Below, one piece after another: positions 33,493 through 45,438 of a stretch of DNA of 64,000 nt. Every line of letters begins with the position of its first letter. The stretch's first letter is position 1. Source of the DNA: Akebia trifoliata (taxonomy: Eukaryota > Streptophyta > Magnoliopsida > Ranunculales > Lardizabalaceae). Position numbers and translations under genes: made by a program. The stretch lies in NCBI GenBank assembly GCA_017979445.1, contig CM030706.1, positions 15,982,967-16,046,966 of the forward strand. Direction: 5' to 3'. The notes under the pieces were generated by a model, which worked only from the letters and a program-made list of their open reading frames with translations, did not search any database and was not told where the DNA came from.

Positions 33493-35470
33493 AATTTCTG
33501 GCACGCCCTGTGGGACCATCTCAACCTCTCTTTTTTCAGTCAATTGCAAAAATATCAATCAAAACATCGATTGCATCTCGCAACCTCAACACTATCGCAT
33601 CAGCTACTGCTGAAAAAGGTAAGAAAATCAATTCTTCAAACCTTGAATCTGCCCAGATTATCAGTCGTGATCATTATGTAACTCGAACAATGACGAAAAC
33701 TGGTGGATCTAAGTTGGTGGAGCCTCTCCAGCATCACTCTAAGAAATGTGCCACAAAAACGACACTTACAACAAAAACATCGTGGGCGGACGTTATAGAA
33801 GATGACTTGTCAGATTCTGGATCTGATTCGAAGTCAAGTGAGGGATCGTCTAGATCTCTATCGGTCACTTCTCCGTCACAAACTCACACCTCTATCAGAG
33901 CCGTGATGACAGCTGGAACGCTAACAATGGAGGAATAGGTTGCTCAGATGGCAGATACCATCAACAAATTAACAAAAGCAGTGGAAGACAAAGACATCCA
34001 GATTGCAACCCTTGTTAGTCATTTGGAGCATAAAGACAGGGAGAATGAATCGAGTGCTGGACCTTTACATCCTCCAGGATTCACTCCTGAAGTGTACACA
34101 ACTCCGCGTGAAGAAGAACGAGAAGACTATGCTGGCTCACGTAAAGCTACGTGAGACCCACCACAGGGGTCTGTTGCCTCACTTTCCGTTCAACAACTGC
34201 AAGCAATGATTATTGACACCATTCATTCTCAGTATGGGGGCATGCCACAGTCTTCATTGGTCTATTCCAAACCCTATACTCAACGCATCGAACAAATGCT
34301 TCTTTCAACGGGATATCAACAGTCAAAATTCCAATAGTTCGAGGGAAAAGGCAATCCAAAGTAGCATGGTGAAACAATTCGTCCGCTCCCTCCGCGGCAA
34401 TGCGTTTGATTGGTACACTGACTTAGAACCTAACTCAATAGATAGTTGGGATCAACTTGAAAGAGTGTTCCTCGGTCGCTTCTACAATACTAGAAGAACG
34501 GTGAGTATGGTGGAGCTTGCTGCCGTTAAACAAAGGAAGGATGAACCGGTCATCGAGTACATTAAGCACTGGAGAAATCTTTCCCTCAACTGCATGGATC
34601 GACTTTCTCAATCTTCTGCTATTGAGATGTGTGTTCAATGGATGCACTGGCAACTCCTTTACATCTTGAAAGGAATTAAACCACATACTTTCAAAGATCT
34701 AGCTACTCGAGCCCACAACATGGAGTAGAGTATAGCTGTGCATCAGACTCCACGACTAAGCGAGCCTCGAAGACAGGAAAAAAAGTTAGCAAATCCTTCA
34801 AAATTAAAGAAGTCTTGTCTACCACCACCAACAAACCTGTCAAGATCACAAGAAAGAGAAGAGAAGATCAGCCAAGAGTTGATTCAACACAAGAAAAAAG
34901 AAAAGCTTGAAAAACTCTCAAAGAATTCGAAGCAAAAGAGTACCCTTTTCCTGATGCTGACGTATTAGGCATGTTCGAAGAGCTGCTGAAATTAAAACTC
35001 ATTGAACTTCCAGTGCCCAAACAACCCGAGGAAGCAGGTCGCGATAATGATCTAAAGTATTGTCGCTATCATAGGGTGATTAGTCACCCAATTGAAAAAT
35101 GCTTCATCTTCAAGGAGAAGATTATGGATTTGGCACGTCAAGGGAAAATTGAACTTGATTGTATTGAAAATGTTGCTATTTCCAACATGACCTCTGTCAC
35201 CTTTGGATCTTTTGATCCAATACTTTTGGCAAGTCAGTATGCAATGCAGACTCCATTTCCTCAGATCACCAAAGTTTTACCTAAACCATTACCACCCATG
35301 TCCATACATTCTGACGTAGAAAAGGGCCATCCCACACTGGGGGCAAGGCCAAATCGAAGAAAAATCATCACATTTCCCACTCCACGTCAACAAGGACAAC
35401 AATCTCAATCGACTTCAAATTCAAGGTCAAATATCTCAGAGTCTGCTTCAGTTGATGACAAAGGGTAGAC
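33438..35470 (+). pseudogene. gag remnant of the Tat-type element
   Basis: Frames broken by stops and shifts cover this stretch. The retrotransposon gag domain is clearest at 34,350-34,730 (VKQFVRSLRGNAFDWYTDLE, FLGRFYNTRR, DEPVIEYIKHWRNLSLNCMD). Downstream, 34,971-35,468 holds a FEELLKLKLIELP and KYCRYHRVISHPIEKCFIFK segment; the latter resembles a zinc-knuckle-like C..H..C element found after gag in this lineage. The protein would form the virus-like particle. Upstream 33,484-33,938 is Ser/Thr-rich and of unknown role. Stops include TAG at 34,726 and TAA at 34,966. Confidence 0.75.
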
Positions 35471-35939
35471 AGTTATCACACATCGAAAAAGACGCCCTAC
35501 ATATATGCCAACTCCTTCTATTTCGAAGCCAAAGAGAAAGAGAAGAAAGTCAAAACCAAGTGCAGGGTCAAAGAAACAAAAGAGATCAACAAAAAAGAAG
35601 GCTTTCCGAGTTCCACCCATGGACTCCGAAGACATCCTTCAGTAATCTCCTCGTGTGCCAGTTACTCTTCTAGAATTCTTACCCAAGAAGCTCTTGAAGG
35701 AAGTCTGCACGGTCTCATGTCATCAAGTGGAAGCGGAAGTGCTAGAAGATGATATTGATGATAGGTCCAAAGAACATCCTACTACTTCTAGTGAGGGAGA
35801 TCAGAGACTTGAGAAAGACGATATCATCTCGGAAACAGAAGATTCGCAGGTCGACTTGGATTTTTCCAGTGAATTCCAAAAAGTTCAGCTTACTTCAAAG
35901 CAAAGCTCAACTGAATCAAAACAAGAAGTTCAACCTGAC

Positions 35940-36311
35940 ATAGATCCACAACAAGACATAATGTGCATGGCTACAATTACCTTCACTGATGAGGATCTCC
36001 AATTGGGGTCTCGACCTCACAATAGGCTTCTTTACGTCACAGGTTATGTGAGGGAGAATAAAGTTCAAAGAATCCTCTTGGATTGTGGTTCTACGGTCAA
36101 CATCATGCCAATTCGTACCATGAAACAAGTTGGGATCTCGTTGGATCAACTTGATCGCAGTAAGTTGATGATCCAAGGCTTCAACTTGGGTGGTCAGAGA
36201 GCTATCGGCATGATAAGAATCAAGCTCTCTATTGCAGATTTGGAATCAACAATGCTCTTCCACGTGATTGATTGTAAAACTTCATATCATTTACTTCTCA
36301 GTCGATCGTGA
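35940..36311 (+). pseudogene. Aspartic protease remnant of the Tat-type element
   Basis: The frame contains RILLDCGSTVNIMPI, the active-site region of retroelement aspartic proteases (D-x-G-S), followed by IQGFNLGGQRAIG and a C-terminal YHLLLSRS. The family enzyme cuts the polyprotein. It ends at a stop where the related elements continue with GR-x-W, so the frame is broken there. Confidence 0.75.
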
Positions 36312-37736
36312 TTGCATGAAATTGGAGTAGTACCATCCTTACATCAATGCTTCAAGTATTACTAAGATGGTGTACAGAAACATGTAGTAGTCGAAGATCA
36401 ACTATTTGACAAGGCAGAAATGTATTTTACAAATGCAAAATTTCATTTTGGAGGTGACTTTATTCAAGAAGCACTTCCAATTTCGGTACCTCCATCTAGT
36501 AAGTAAAATTTTGATAGAGGAAAACATACTATGAAGGATGCCGAGAAGATTTCTCCTGGTCCTCAGTTTCAGAAAGAACAAGTAAATAACTAAGAACCAG
36601 AAACTCAACAGACCAAGGTGAGTCAATCAATGGTAGACGCGTCATCCAAAGTTGTGTTGTCAACCCCAATGCTTTGTTACGTGCCACAATCGCGACGAAA
36701 GCCGGGACAATCACCTTTCGAAGAGATTTCTTCAAAGACCAAACCTTATATCTCTAAAGTCAAATTAGAAATGCTGAAAGAAGAGTTAACCATGCCGGTT
36801 ACACCGTTTCAGAAATTTTATGTCATAAGGACACCCGTGAAAAATGTTATCTCAGCTACGTCAATCACGAAAAGTCATGGAGACAATCTCGCAAAAGTAG
36901 ACTCCAACGGTCCTAAGACTTCAAAGTTATTCGAGATTGCCGATTATGGGAAAGGTGAACCAGTGCGATTGGGTGAACTACCACAAACCGCAACACAAGT
37001 CAAACTTGTTCGAGCTGGAGAAAAAGTTCATTCACACGAGTAGGGCTAAGATATATGCCAAAGGCTCCAATCAAAATTTCTAAGATGAAGACGACCTCTT
37101 CACAACATACTACAGTAGAAGTCATCGATGAATCTATTAAAGAAGCACCAATTCCACGCACATCGGTCTTTGATTGAATTGGTGGCCATATCTCGACCAC
37201 GTCAGTATTTGACAGATTGAGTGCTTTAGATGATCATCATAATGTACAAGTTCATAAACTTCGTACATCTGCATTATCTAGACTCGGTCAGAATGTTGGA
37301 GTAAAAATACGAAGGGAATTACGACGCCAACCTAAGCAAAGAAATAAACATGTCGAGCATAAAGATAGTAGTGGCTTGCATTGCACTATTCCATCTCGCA
37401 TGAAACGACAAGCAGCTTTAGAAGTCTATATATCAGATGCGTTAGTTGTGAAACGACGTACCATCGTCCTCACAAATCAAACGAGCGACAGTCAAGCTTT
37501 AACTACGGGGATAGACAATTTTGAAAATATTGTTTATGTAAATCACATTACAATTGAAGAATTCCCTGAAGAAGATTCTACGTCGTCAGATAAAGAACTC
37601 GAAAATGCTCCACCGATCTTTGAAGAAGGTGGACAAGCCACTGTCGACGACTTGAAAGAAATAAATCTTGGGATAATTAAAGAGCCGCGACCCACGTTCG
37701 TCAGCACCCTTCTAAACCAGAATGAAGAAGTCGAGT
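36312..37736 (+). other. Linker between protease and reverse transcriptase, no domain recognised
   Basis: Pieces of open frame (36,618-37,043 and 37,217-37,861) without a motif I can name. The last merges into the start of reverse transcriptase (VFAWTYKEMPGLDP). Tat-type elements commonly have a long, poorly conserved spacer here. Confidence 0.4.
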
Positions 37737-37739
37737 ACT

Positions 37740-38620
37740 TCAAGTTGCTACATGAATACAAAGATGTATTTGCTTGGACTTACAAAGAAATGCCAGGACT
37801 TGACCCGAAGATCTCTGTTCATCAGCTCGCAGTCAAACACGAAGTTCGCCCAATAAAATAGGCACAATATCGTTTTCGATTAGAATTGATACCACAAATT
37901 GAGATAGAGGTCAACAAACTGATCGAAACTAGCTTTATCAGAGAAGTAAAATATCCCACCTGGATTTCCAACATAGTTCCAGTAAGAAAGAAGAATGGAC
38001 AGATTCGAGTATGTGTCGATTTTCGCGACTTAAATAATGCATGTTCAAAAGATGATTTTTCGCTCCCAATCATAGAACTTATTATTGATGCGACTACATG
38101 ACATAAAGCTTTGTCTTTTATGGATGGATCTTCTGGTTACAATCAAATTCGAATGTAACCAAAAGACGAGGAGCTTATAAGCTTTCGTACCCCAAAAGGT
38201 ATATATTGTTACAAAGTTATGCCTTTTGGACTTAAGAATGCTGGTGCCACTTACCAGCGAGCTATGCAGAAAATCTTTGATGACATGCTATATGAAAAGG
38301 TGGAATGTTATGTTGATGACTTGGTGGTAAAGTCCAAGAAAGGAGAAGATCACTTACAATATTTACGTGATACCTTCAACAGATTGGGACGGTACCAGCT
38401 CAAAATGAATCCAGTAAAATGCGCCTTTGGAGTTACCTCAGGTAAATTCTTGGGATTCGTGGTTCGGGTTCGGCATTGCGGTATTGAAATCGATCGAAAC
38501 AAGATTGAAGCCATCCAAAAAATGCCGGCACCAAAAAACATTCATGAACTCAAAAGTTTACAAAGTCGACTTGCCTAGATTCGTAGATTTATCTCAAATT
38601 TAGTTGGGCGTTGTCATCCC
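37740..38620 (+). pseudogene. Reverse transcriptase remnant of the Tat-type element
   Basis: Recognisable blocks in order are VFAWTYKEMPGLDP, NIVPVRKKNGQIRVCVDFRD, LNNACSKDDF, ALSFMDGSSGYNQI, VMPFGLKNAGATYQRAM, the catalytic YVDD (38,309-38,320) and GKFLGF. The polymerase copies element RNA into DNA. The catalytic aspartates are present, but in-frame stops occur near 37,859, 38,099 and 38,156, and again after SRLA at 38,576. These mostly replace a codon expected to be CAG, CAA or similar. Confidence 0.85.
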
Positions 38621-38960
38621 TTTAGTCGATTGATGAAGAAAGATACATCATTTGAATGGGATGAAACTTGTGAGAATGCTCTGAAAAGTATCAAGGAGTT
38701 TCTTTTCAAGTCTCGTGTTCTTTCTGTATCAATTCCTGAGAAGCTACTGATTCTCTATATTAGTGCGCAAGAAATGCCACTAGGAGCATTGTTGGCTCAA
38801 GAAAATGTCGAAGGAAAAGAAGGTGCACTCTATTACTTGAGTCGAACTCTTGTTGGAGCAGAAGTAAATTATTCACCCATTGAGAAGACATGTTTAGAGC
38901 TCATATTTGCCACAAAGAAACTCCGACATTACATGTTATCGCACACAATTTGACTCGCTA
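38580..38960 (+). pseudogene. First RNase H remnant (retroviral-type position)
   Basis: A frame with FEWDETCENALKSIKEFL, LLILYISAQEMPLGALLAQE, YYLSRTLVGAEVNYSPIEKT and LRHYMLSHTI, the normal Ty3/gypsy RNase H that follows reverse transcriptase. It would degrade the RNA strand of the hybrid. It ends at a TGA (38,951-38,953), after which the same kind of sequence continues. Confidence 0.8.
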
Positions 38961-39133
38961 CGCAAGCTGATCCACTCAAGTACATCATGACAATGCCAGT
39001 CTTGTTAGGAAAACTAGCTAAATAGGCCTTTCTCTTATTAGAATTCGAGATTATTTACATCCCTCAAAAGCCTGTAAAAGGGCAAACATTAGCCGACTTT
39101 CTTGTTGATCATCCTATTCCAGCTGAATGGGAA

Positions 39134-39540
39134 TTGTCTCACGACTTGTCTGATGAAGAAGTATTCTTTATTGATGTGCTTCCAGCTTGGAGAATGTTCT
39201 TTGATGGCGCAGCTAGAAGAGATGAAGTGGGGGCAGGTGTAATTTTTATCACCGCACAAAATGAGGTATTGCCATTTTCATTTGCCTTGGTGAAATTATG
39301 TTCAAACAATGTTGCAGAATACCAATATCTGATCATTGATTTAGAACTCGGGCTAGAGATGAAGTTACACCAATTCTATGTGTATGGAGACTCACAGCTT
39401 ATCATCAACTAACTCTCAACAGAGTATGAAATTCGAAAACATGAGTTGGTACCTTATCACCAGTATGCTACACAACTTCTAAGTCAGTTTGAAGATGTCA
39501 TCATCAAGCACAAACCAAGAGTCGAAAACAAGTAGGCTGA
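39134..39540 (+). pseudogene. Second, archaeal-type RNase H remnant
   Basis: WRMFFDGAARRDEVGAGVIF, CSNNVAEYQYLIIDLELGLE and FYVYGDSQLIIN give the D..E..D pattern of an archaeal-type RNase H (D in FFDGA, E in AEY, D in GDS). Presence of this extra domain between RNase H and integrase is a known mark of the Tat lineage. A stop follows SQLIIN, and the frame continues to 39,535. Confidence 0.8.
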
Positions 39541-39559
39541 CGCTTCAGCCAGTCTTGCT

Positions 39560-40760
39560 GCAAGTTTGGCTATGTTAGAAGGAAAGACAATGAGTATCCC
39601 TATCTGCCATAGGTGGGTACTACCTCATTTGATAGAGGAAAATTACGAATTGCACGAAGCAAGCACCGTCGAAATAGTCGAAGTCAAGGATTGGAGACAG
39701 CCACTTATCGACTATCTACAGCATGGGAAGCTGCTAGACGATCTAAAACACAAAATCGAAATATGTTGTAGGGCACCTCGATTTTTATATTTCAACGATA
39801 AGTTATATCGTCGCTCTTTCGATGATATCTTAATAAGATGTCTCGGAGATGATGAAATCCGAGATGCTTTGAAGAAGCACACTCTGGAGGTGCGGTTCAC
39901 ATCAATCAGGGCTGAAACTCCATCATAGTCTGAAGATGATGGGATTCTACTGGCCTACTATGGTAAAAGATTATTTAAACCATGCAAAAAGGTGTAAAGC
40001 TTGCCAATTTCATGTGGATTACATCCGTCAACTACTAGAGCCATTGCATCCTACAATCGCATCTTGGCCCTTTGACGGCTGGGGACTGGGGACTTGATGT
40101 CGTTGGACCACTCCCAAAATCCTCAAGACAACATCTTTATATCCTTACCTCAACTGATTACTTTTCTAAGTGGGCTGAAGCAGTTCTCCTTTGAGAGGTC
40201 AAGAAAGAAACGGTAGTCGACTTCATCAAAAATAATATCATCTTCCGTTACGGCATTCCACGATATATTATGACAGATAATGGGAAATCTTTTAGCAATA
40301 CATTGATAGATCAATTCTGTATGAAGTTTAACATTAAGCAGAGATGTTCTGCAATGTACAACGCTGCAGCAAATGGACTCGTTGAAGCATTCAACAAAAC
40401 TCTTTGAAAGCTTCTTGAGAAGGTTGTTTCAAAATCGAAAAATGATTGCCATGAACGAATTGGGGAAGCACTATGGGCATACAAAACCTCATACTGCACC
40501 CCCACGCAAGCCACACCTTACTCATTGGTTTATGGAGTTAAAGTTGTTCTCCATATGGAATGTCAGATACCTTCATTAAGGATTGCAATCCAAGAGGGTC
40601 TAACTTACGAGGAGAATGCCAAATTACGTCTAACTGAACTCGATGCATTGGACGAAAAGAGATTGGAAGCACAACAACGATTATAGTGTTATCAAGCTCG
40701 TCTATCACGTGCATTCAATAAGAAAGTTTGACCACGTTCCTTTCAAGTTGGTGATCTAGT
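39560..40760 (+). pseudogene. Integrase remnant of the Tat-type element
   Basis: A zinc-binding HHCC region near 39,900-40,020 ends CKACQFH. The catalytic core follows, with DVVGPLP, TDNGKSF and NGLVEAFNKTL carrying the three acidic residues. The C-terminal part has ALWAYKTSYCTPTQATPYSL near 40,470 and FQVGDLVLAV near 40,745. Integrase joins the DNA copy to the genome. Several stops (for example at the TGA after SSPL/VLL near 40,193 and after NKTL near 40,405) and at least one frameshift near 39,890 disable it. Confidence 0.8.
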
Positions 40761-40944
40761 CTTAGCCGTATAATGACTAATCATCCTCTCACAGATTTCT
40801 AGATAGAAGTTTGATCCAAAATTGGATGGACCTCATGTAGTGAAAGAAATATACACTAATGGTGCATACCTTCTTGAAACACCGGAAGGATTACGTCTTG
40901 GTCCAATCAACGACAAATTCCTCAAATGATACTATGCTTAAAAG

Positions 40945-41280
40945 AATGATGCTCTCCAGCACGAGCTTAAACTATTTGACAATGCTCCCCTGCATGAGCC
41001 TAAACTGTTTGATAATTACTCCCTAGCATGAGCCTAAACTATTTGACAATGCTCCCCAGCACGAGCCTAAACTGTTTGGTAATTGTTCCCCAGCACGAGC
41101 CTAAACTGTTTGACAATGCTCCCCAGCATTAGTCTAAACTGTTTGATAATTGCTCCTCGGCATGAGTCTAAACTGTTTGACAATGCTCCTCGGCACGAGC
41201 TTAAACTGTTTGACAATGCTCATTATCGTACGAGCTTAAATTACATGATACTCCTTGCCCGCATAAGTTAAAACTGTGAA
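40945..41280 (+). repeat. Short tandem repeats (about 36-bp units) behind the pol region
   Basis: About nine copies of a unit with GCTCCCCAGCACGAGCCTAA followed by ACTGTTTGACAAT. The repeats begin directly after the integrase remnant. Tandem repeats between pol and the 3' LTR are typical of Tat-type elements. Confidence 0.85.
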
Positions 41281-41539
41281 CGGTCCAAAAAAAAATTTAA
41301 GCTCGCTAGATTGAAAATCTGAGAGGGCAATCTAGGCCAAACTTAGAGCATTATCCATCTGAACTACATTATAGTTTGATCCCATTTTGAGTACGTAAGC
41401 AGCCAGTAAAGTTACTTCAAGTTCAACCACATATTCAAAAAATAATAATAAATAACATGTCTCGTTAAGTACGAGGGTCGCATTGATTAGAGATATATAA
41501 GGGTATGAATAATAAAAAATTCATCATGCTCAATAATGT

Positions 41540-42725
41540 TTTGGTGCTAAAGTTTGGCCAATTGACTGTACAAATAATTCGATGCATGGTTCTTCTAGCC
41601 AGTTGACGTTGTCCACTCTTAAGTACTACTGATGAACAATCGCTTTAGAGATTGGCCGACTAGTTGGACAAATAGATCGTCGCATGGTTCTGCTGCGTAT
41701 ACAAATCTGGAGTCTTGTGATTCTTTTAGCCAGTTGACGTTTGTCAGCCAGTTGGCGTTATCACCTCCTAAGCACTACTGATGAACAGTTGTGCTAGAGA
41801 TTGGCTAACTAGTTGGACAAATAGGTCGTCGCATGGTTTTGCTGTGTATACAAATCTAGAGTCTCGTGATTCTTTTAGCCAGTTGACGTTTGTCAGCCAG
41901 TTGGCATTATCACCTCCTAAGCACTACTGATGAACAGCTGTGCTAGAGATTGGCCAACTAGCTGGACAAATAGATCGTTGCATGGTTTTACTGCGTATAC
42001 AAATCTGGAGTCTCGTGATTCTTTTAGCCAGTTGGCGTGATCACCTCCTAAGCACTACTGATGAATAGCTGTGCTAGAGATTGGCCAACTAGCTGGACAA
42101 ATAGATCGTCGCATGGTTCTGCTGCGTATACAAATCTGGAGTCTCGTGATTCTTTTAGCCAGTTGACGTTTGTCAGCCAATTGGCGTGATCACCTCCTAA
42201 GCACTACTGATGAACAACTGTGCTAGAAATTGGCTAACTAGCTAGACAAATAGTTGGTCGCATGATTCTTCTATGTATACAAATCTTGTGTCCCGTAATT
42301 CTGCAAGCCAGTTGACGTTATCACCTCCTAAGCACTACTGATGAATAGCTGTGATAGAGATTGACCAACTAACTGGACAAATAGTTCATCGCATGGTTCT
42401 TCTATGTATACAAATCTTGTGTTCCATGATTCTGCAAGCCAGTTGATATTTGTCAACCAGTTGACGTCGTCACCTCTTAAGCACTATTGATGAATAGCTA
42501 TGCTAGAGATTGACCAACTAGTTGGACAAATAGTTCGTCGCATGGTTCTTCTGTGTATACAAATATTGCGTCCCGTGATTCTGCAAGCCAGTTGACGTCT
42601 GTCAGCCAATTGGCGTTGTCACCTCCTAAGCACTATTGATGAACAACTATGCTAGAGATTGACCAACTAGCTGGACAAATAGTTTGTCGCATGGTTCTTC
42701 TATGTGTACATCGTTTATCACGCAA
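41540..42725 (+). repeat. Long tandem repeats (about 131-150-bp units) in the 3' region of the element
   Basis: Eight copies, recognisable by CTCCTAAGCACTACTGATGA near 41,617, 41,761, 41,911, 42,042, 42,191, 42,324, 42,471 and 42,619. Spacing falls into two classes, about 131-133 and 144-150 bases. The long class contains an extra TTGACGTTTGTCAGCCAGTTGGCG-like segment that duplicates the AGCCAGTTGACGT motif. Confidence 0.85.
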
Positions 42726-44330
42726 TATTCTTTTGACAAGCTAACAGTGTTCGTCCCAAGCATGATTAACAAATATAGTAATTATAAAATTTAGTGGACA
42801 AGAATAGTTCATAATATCTGGATCAATGCACCCTGTTGCAAATTATTGTATACAAGAACAAAAGATATTAAAAATTTTAAGTTTGGGAGATTACTTTATT
42901 TTGGTAATGATAGAGACTGAAGCTTTAAGTTGCCGAGAAACTCTAAGTGACTGAGAAGAAATAACAAGGACCAAAGCTCTTAGTTGCCTCTCACGTTTCG
43001 AAAATCAAGAGAGAACCTGAATCAAGCAAAAAAAAAAAAAAATTCGATGAGGAATTTTGAAAAAAAATTCTTTGATTTATTACAAGAAAAAGCTAGTGTA
43101 TTAATAGAATTTCTAACAAGTAACTCTAACAGAACCTTTTGGATCCAAAGGGTTTAGAGACCTCTACCCCCCTATTTTATTTTGGATGCTGCAAGGACCA
43201 TTATCTTCGATGATTTTGCACACCTCACAACCAAGTTAATGGATAGGGATCCTTTGAAGTTCGAACTCCACGACTAGCCAATGATGAACCTACTTCTCTT
43301 TGCAGTAATAAAAAAAATTCAAAAAGAGGAGATAGAGGGTTGAAGAAGATATATCCCTCATCAGTGGCGTCAGTCCATGAATCCTGCGAAACAAATATCA
43401 CCCATAGTTGGCACCATTGCAATCACACAATCACTCCATCATTCATCAAAGAAAATCAACTGTGGACCTCTTCTTGCTGCTATTAATGTGGATAAACATC
43501 CATCTAAAAGAGATAGATGAATAAACAAAATCGTTCATGGACGAGATTAAGAAAAAGAGGTTACCTGCCGACTGTTGTTGCTACCAAAAATAACCAGCCC
43601 CAACCTCTGTTTCGAAGAATGGTTGGAATAAGAAAAGAAAGTCGCTTTGAGCTGCTCAAATTCTGTCGACAATTCTGATTCTGAAAAAAAAACCCAATGT
43701 TGATGTTTCCACATTGAAGAAGTTTCTAACGTCCACTATCAAGAACAATTCTGTTCCATTCCAAAAGAAGAAACCCGATCTTACTGTTCTTTTCCCTCTA
43801 AACTTCTCTGTTCATCAAACAAAGCTCCTAAGATGGGTAAACCCAGCAAGAAATTTTCCAAAGAGATCATTTTTGGTGCCCCTGTTGACGTTCCTCCATC
43901 AAAATTTGAAAAAAAAAAAAAAAAAAAAGAAGATTTGGTGAGGGGCTGGTTGTAAAAAAAATGTAAAATTGATAATAAGAGAAAGAAGAGGTGTACCTGT
44001 GTGGTGTGCGTGCCTGCCTGCTGTATTCAAAAAGTTCTACTAGTAGTAGTAGCAAGAAATAAATAAAAAAAAAGACCAAAAAAAAATATAGAGGAAAGAA
44101 GATGAAGAGAGGCTTACCTAGGTGGCTTCTGTACTTATCATTTCGTTCCTTCTATGTGAAAAAAAAACAAAAAAAAAACCAGAAGGGAGAATAAATGAGC
44201 AAGAGAAGTGGAATTAGAAAAGGAGTAGGAAAGAAGAGATGGAAGAGGAGTGGACTCTCAACAGTGTGCAGATGTGAGGAAGAAGAAAAAAAAATCGGTA
44301 AAATAAAACAAAAATAGTCTTACTAACTTA
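42726..44330. other. 3' non-coding part of the Tat-type element
   Basis: No conserved frame. Poly(A/T) runs and short purine tracts. The short frames here are low complexity and are not considered genes. Confidence 0.4.
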
Positions 44331-45435
44331 GGTGCTGTTTGTTAAACTGAAAAAAATAAGTGCTGAATAGCATTAAGCGCTGAAACTTATAAGCGCTGAA
44401 TTTAAGTGCTGAAAAAGTTGTTTGTTTAGATGCTGAATCATATTTGTTATACATTGTTGAAACTGGTGAATTGTCTTTGTTACCTTTACAATCATATTAT
44501 ACATTGTTTGTATGTTTCAAATGCTTATTTATTATCAAACACAATAAAGTATATTATTTCTTATAAAATTAAAATACAATTTATTTTTAAATAATAAATA
44601 ATACTCAAATCTTCAATTTATAAATAATAATTTCTATTTATAAAAGCCCAAAAATTTCAAATTAAAAATAATAATGTCATACAAGTCACCAAAATTTGAA
44701 ATCAATTTTAAAAGAACTTAATTTTGGATGAATAATTTTCGATAGAAATGAAGGATGTGTAATTATAAAAGCACCCTATGAATTAATAAGGGCAACCCAC
44801 ACTATATCCATTTTTTGTTTTGTTTTATATGGGTTAAAATTTTTGGAATGAGCAAATTTTTAGTGAGGATGGTCTATATGGTCTAGAGATCATCCTCACA
44901 CAAAATCAGTTTATTTTGAAACTTCTAACTCGTCAAAAATAGTTTTTTTTTTTTTAAAAAGGGACAATTTACGGTTCTTGAACTTGTTTTGATAGGGTTA
45001 GAAGTTTCAAGATGTGCTGATTTTTTGTGAGGATGATCTCCTCATTGTAGAGATCCTCCTCACCAAAAATCAACTCATTCCAAAACTTTTAACCCATATA
45101 AGACAAAATAATTTAGTTATGGTGTGGGTTTATTAATTTGTGGGGTGGTTATATACTTATCCATGAGATATAAGAGGTAATATCCTTTTAAGAATAAGGG
45201 CATACTTGTCCATGCTCAAAAAAACAAAGGGCATACTTGTCCTTGTTGAAAAAAACGAAGTGCTTACCGCTTCAACACTTTTTTTCAGCATCAAAATAGT
45301 GCTGAATTTTTTTCACTTATTTTCAGCAATAAGCGCTGAAAATATAGAGTAAATAAACGCGCTATTTTGACAAAAGTGTTGAATTTAATTTTTTTCAGCA
45401 ATAAGCGCTGAAAAATAGCGCAAACAAACACCGCC
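44331..45435. mobile_element. Tourist/PIF-like TIR element nested in the Tat-type element
   Basis: The left end GGTGCTGTTTGTTAAAC and the complement of the right end, GGCGGTGTTTGTTTGCGC, are terminal inverted repeats. TTA flanks both sides (44,328-44,330 and 45,436-45,438), the usual Tourist/PIF-Harbinger target duplication. Subterminal AAGCGCTGAA motifs occur on both sides. Its middle is occupied by a foldback MITE (44,753-45,162). No transposase. Confidence 0.75.
44753..45162. mobile_element. Foldback MITE, copy 2, nested in the Tourist-like element
   Basis: The ends GGATGTGTAATTATAAAAGCACCC and GGGGTGGTTATATACTTATCC match those of copy 1. The interior has the same two hairpins (GTTAGAAGTTT, GTGAGGATGATCTC and their complements) and the family segment AATTAATAAGGGCAACCCAC. 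The target duplication is not clear. Confidence 0.7.
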
Positions 45436-45438
45436 TTA

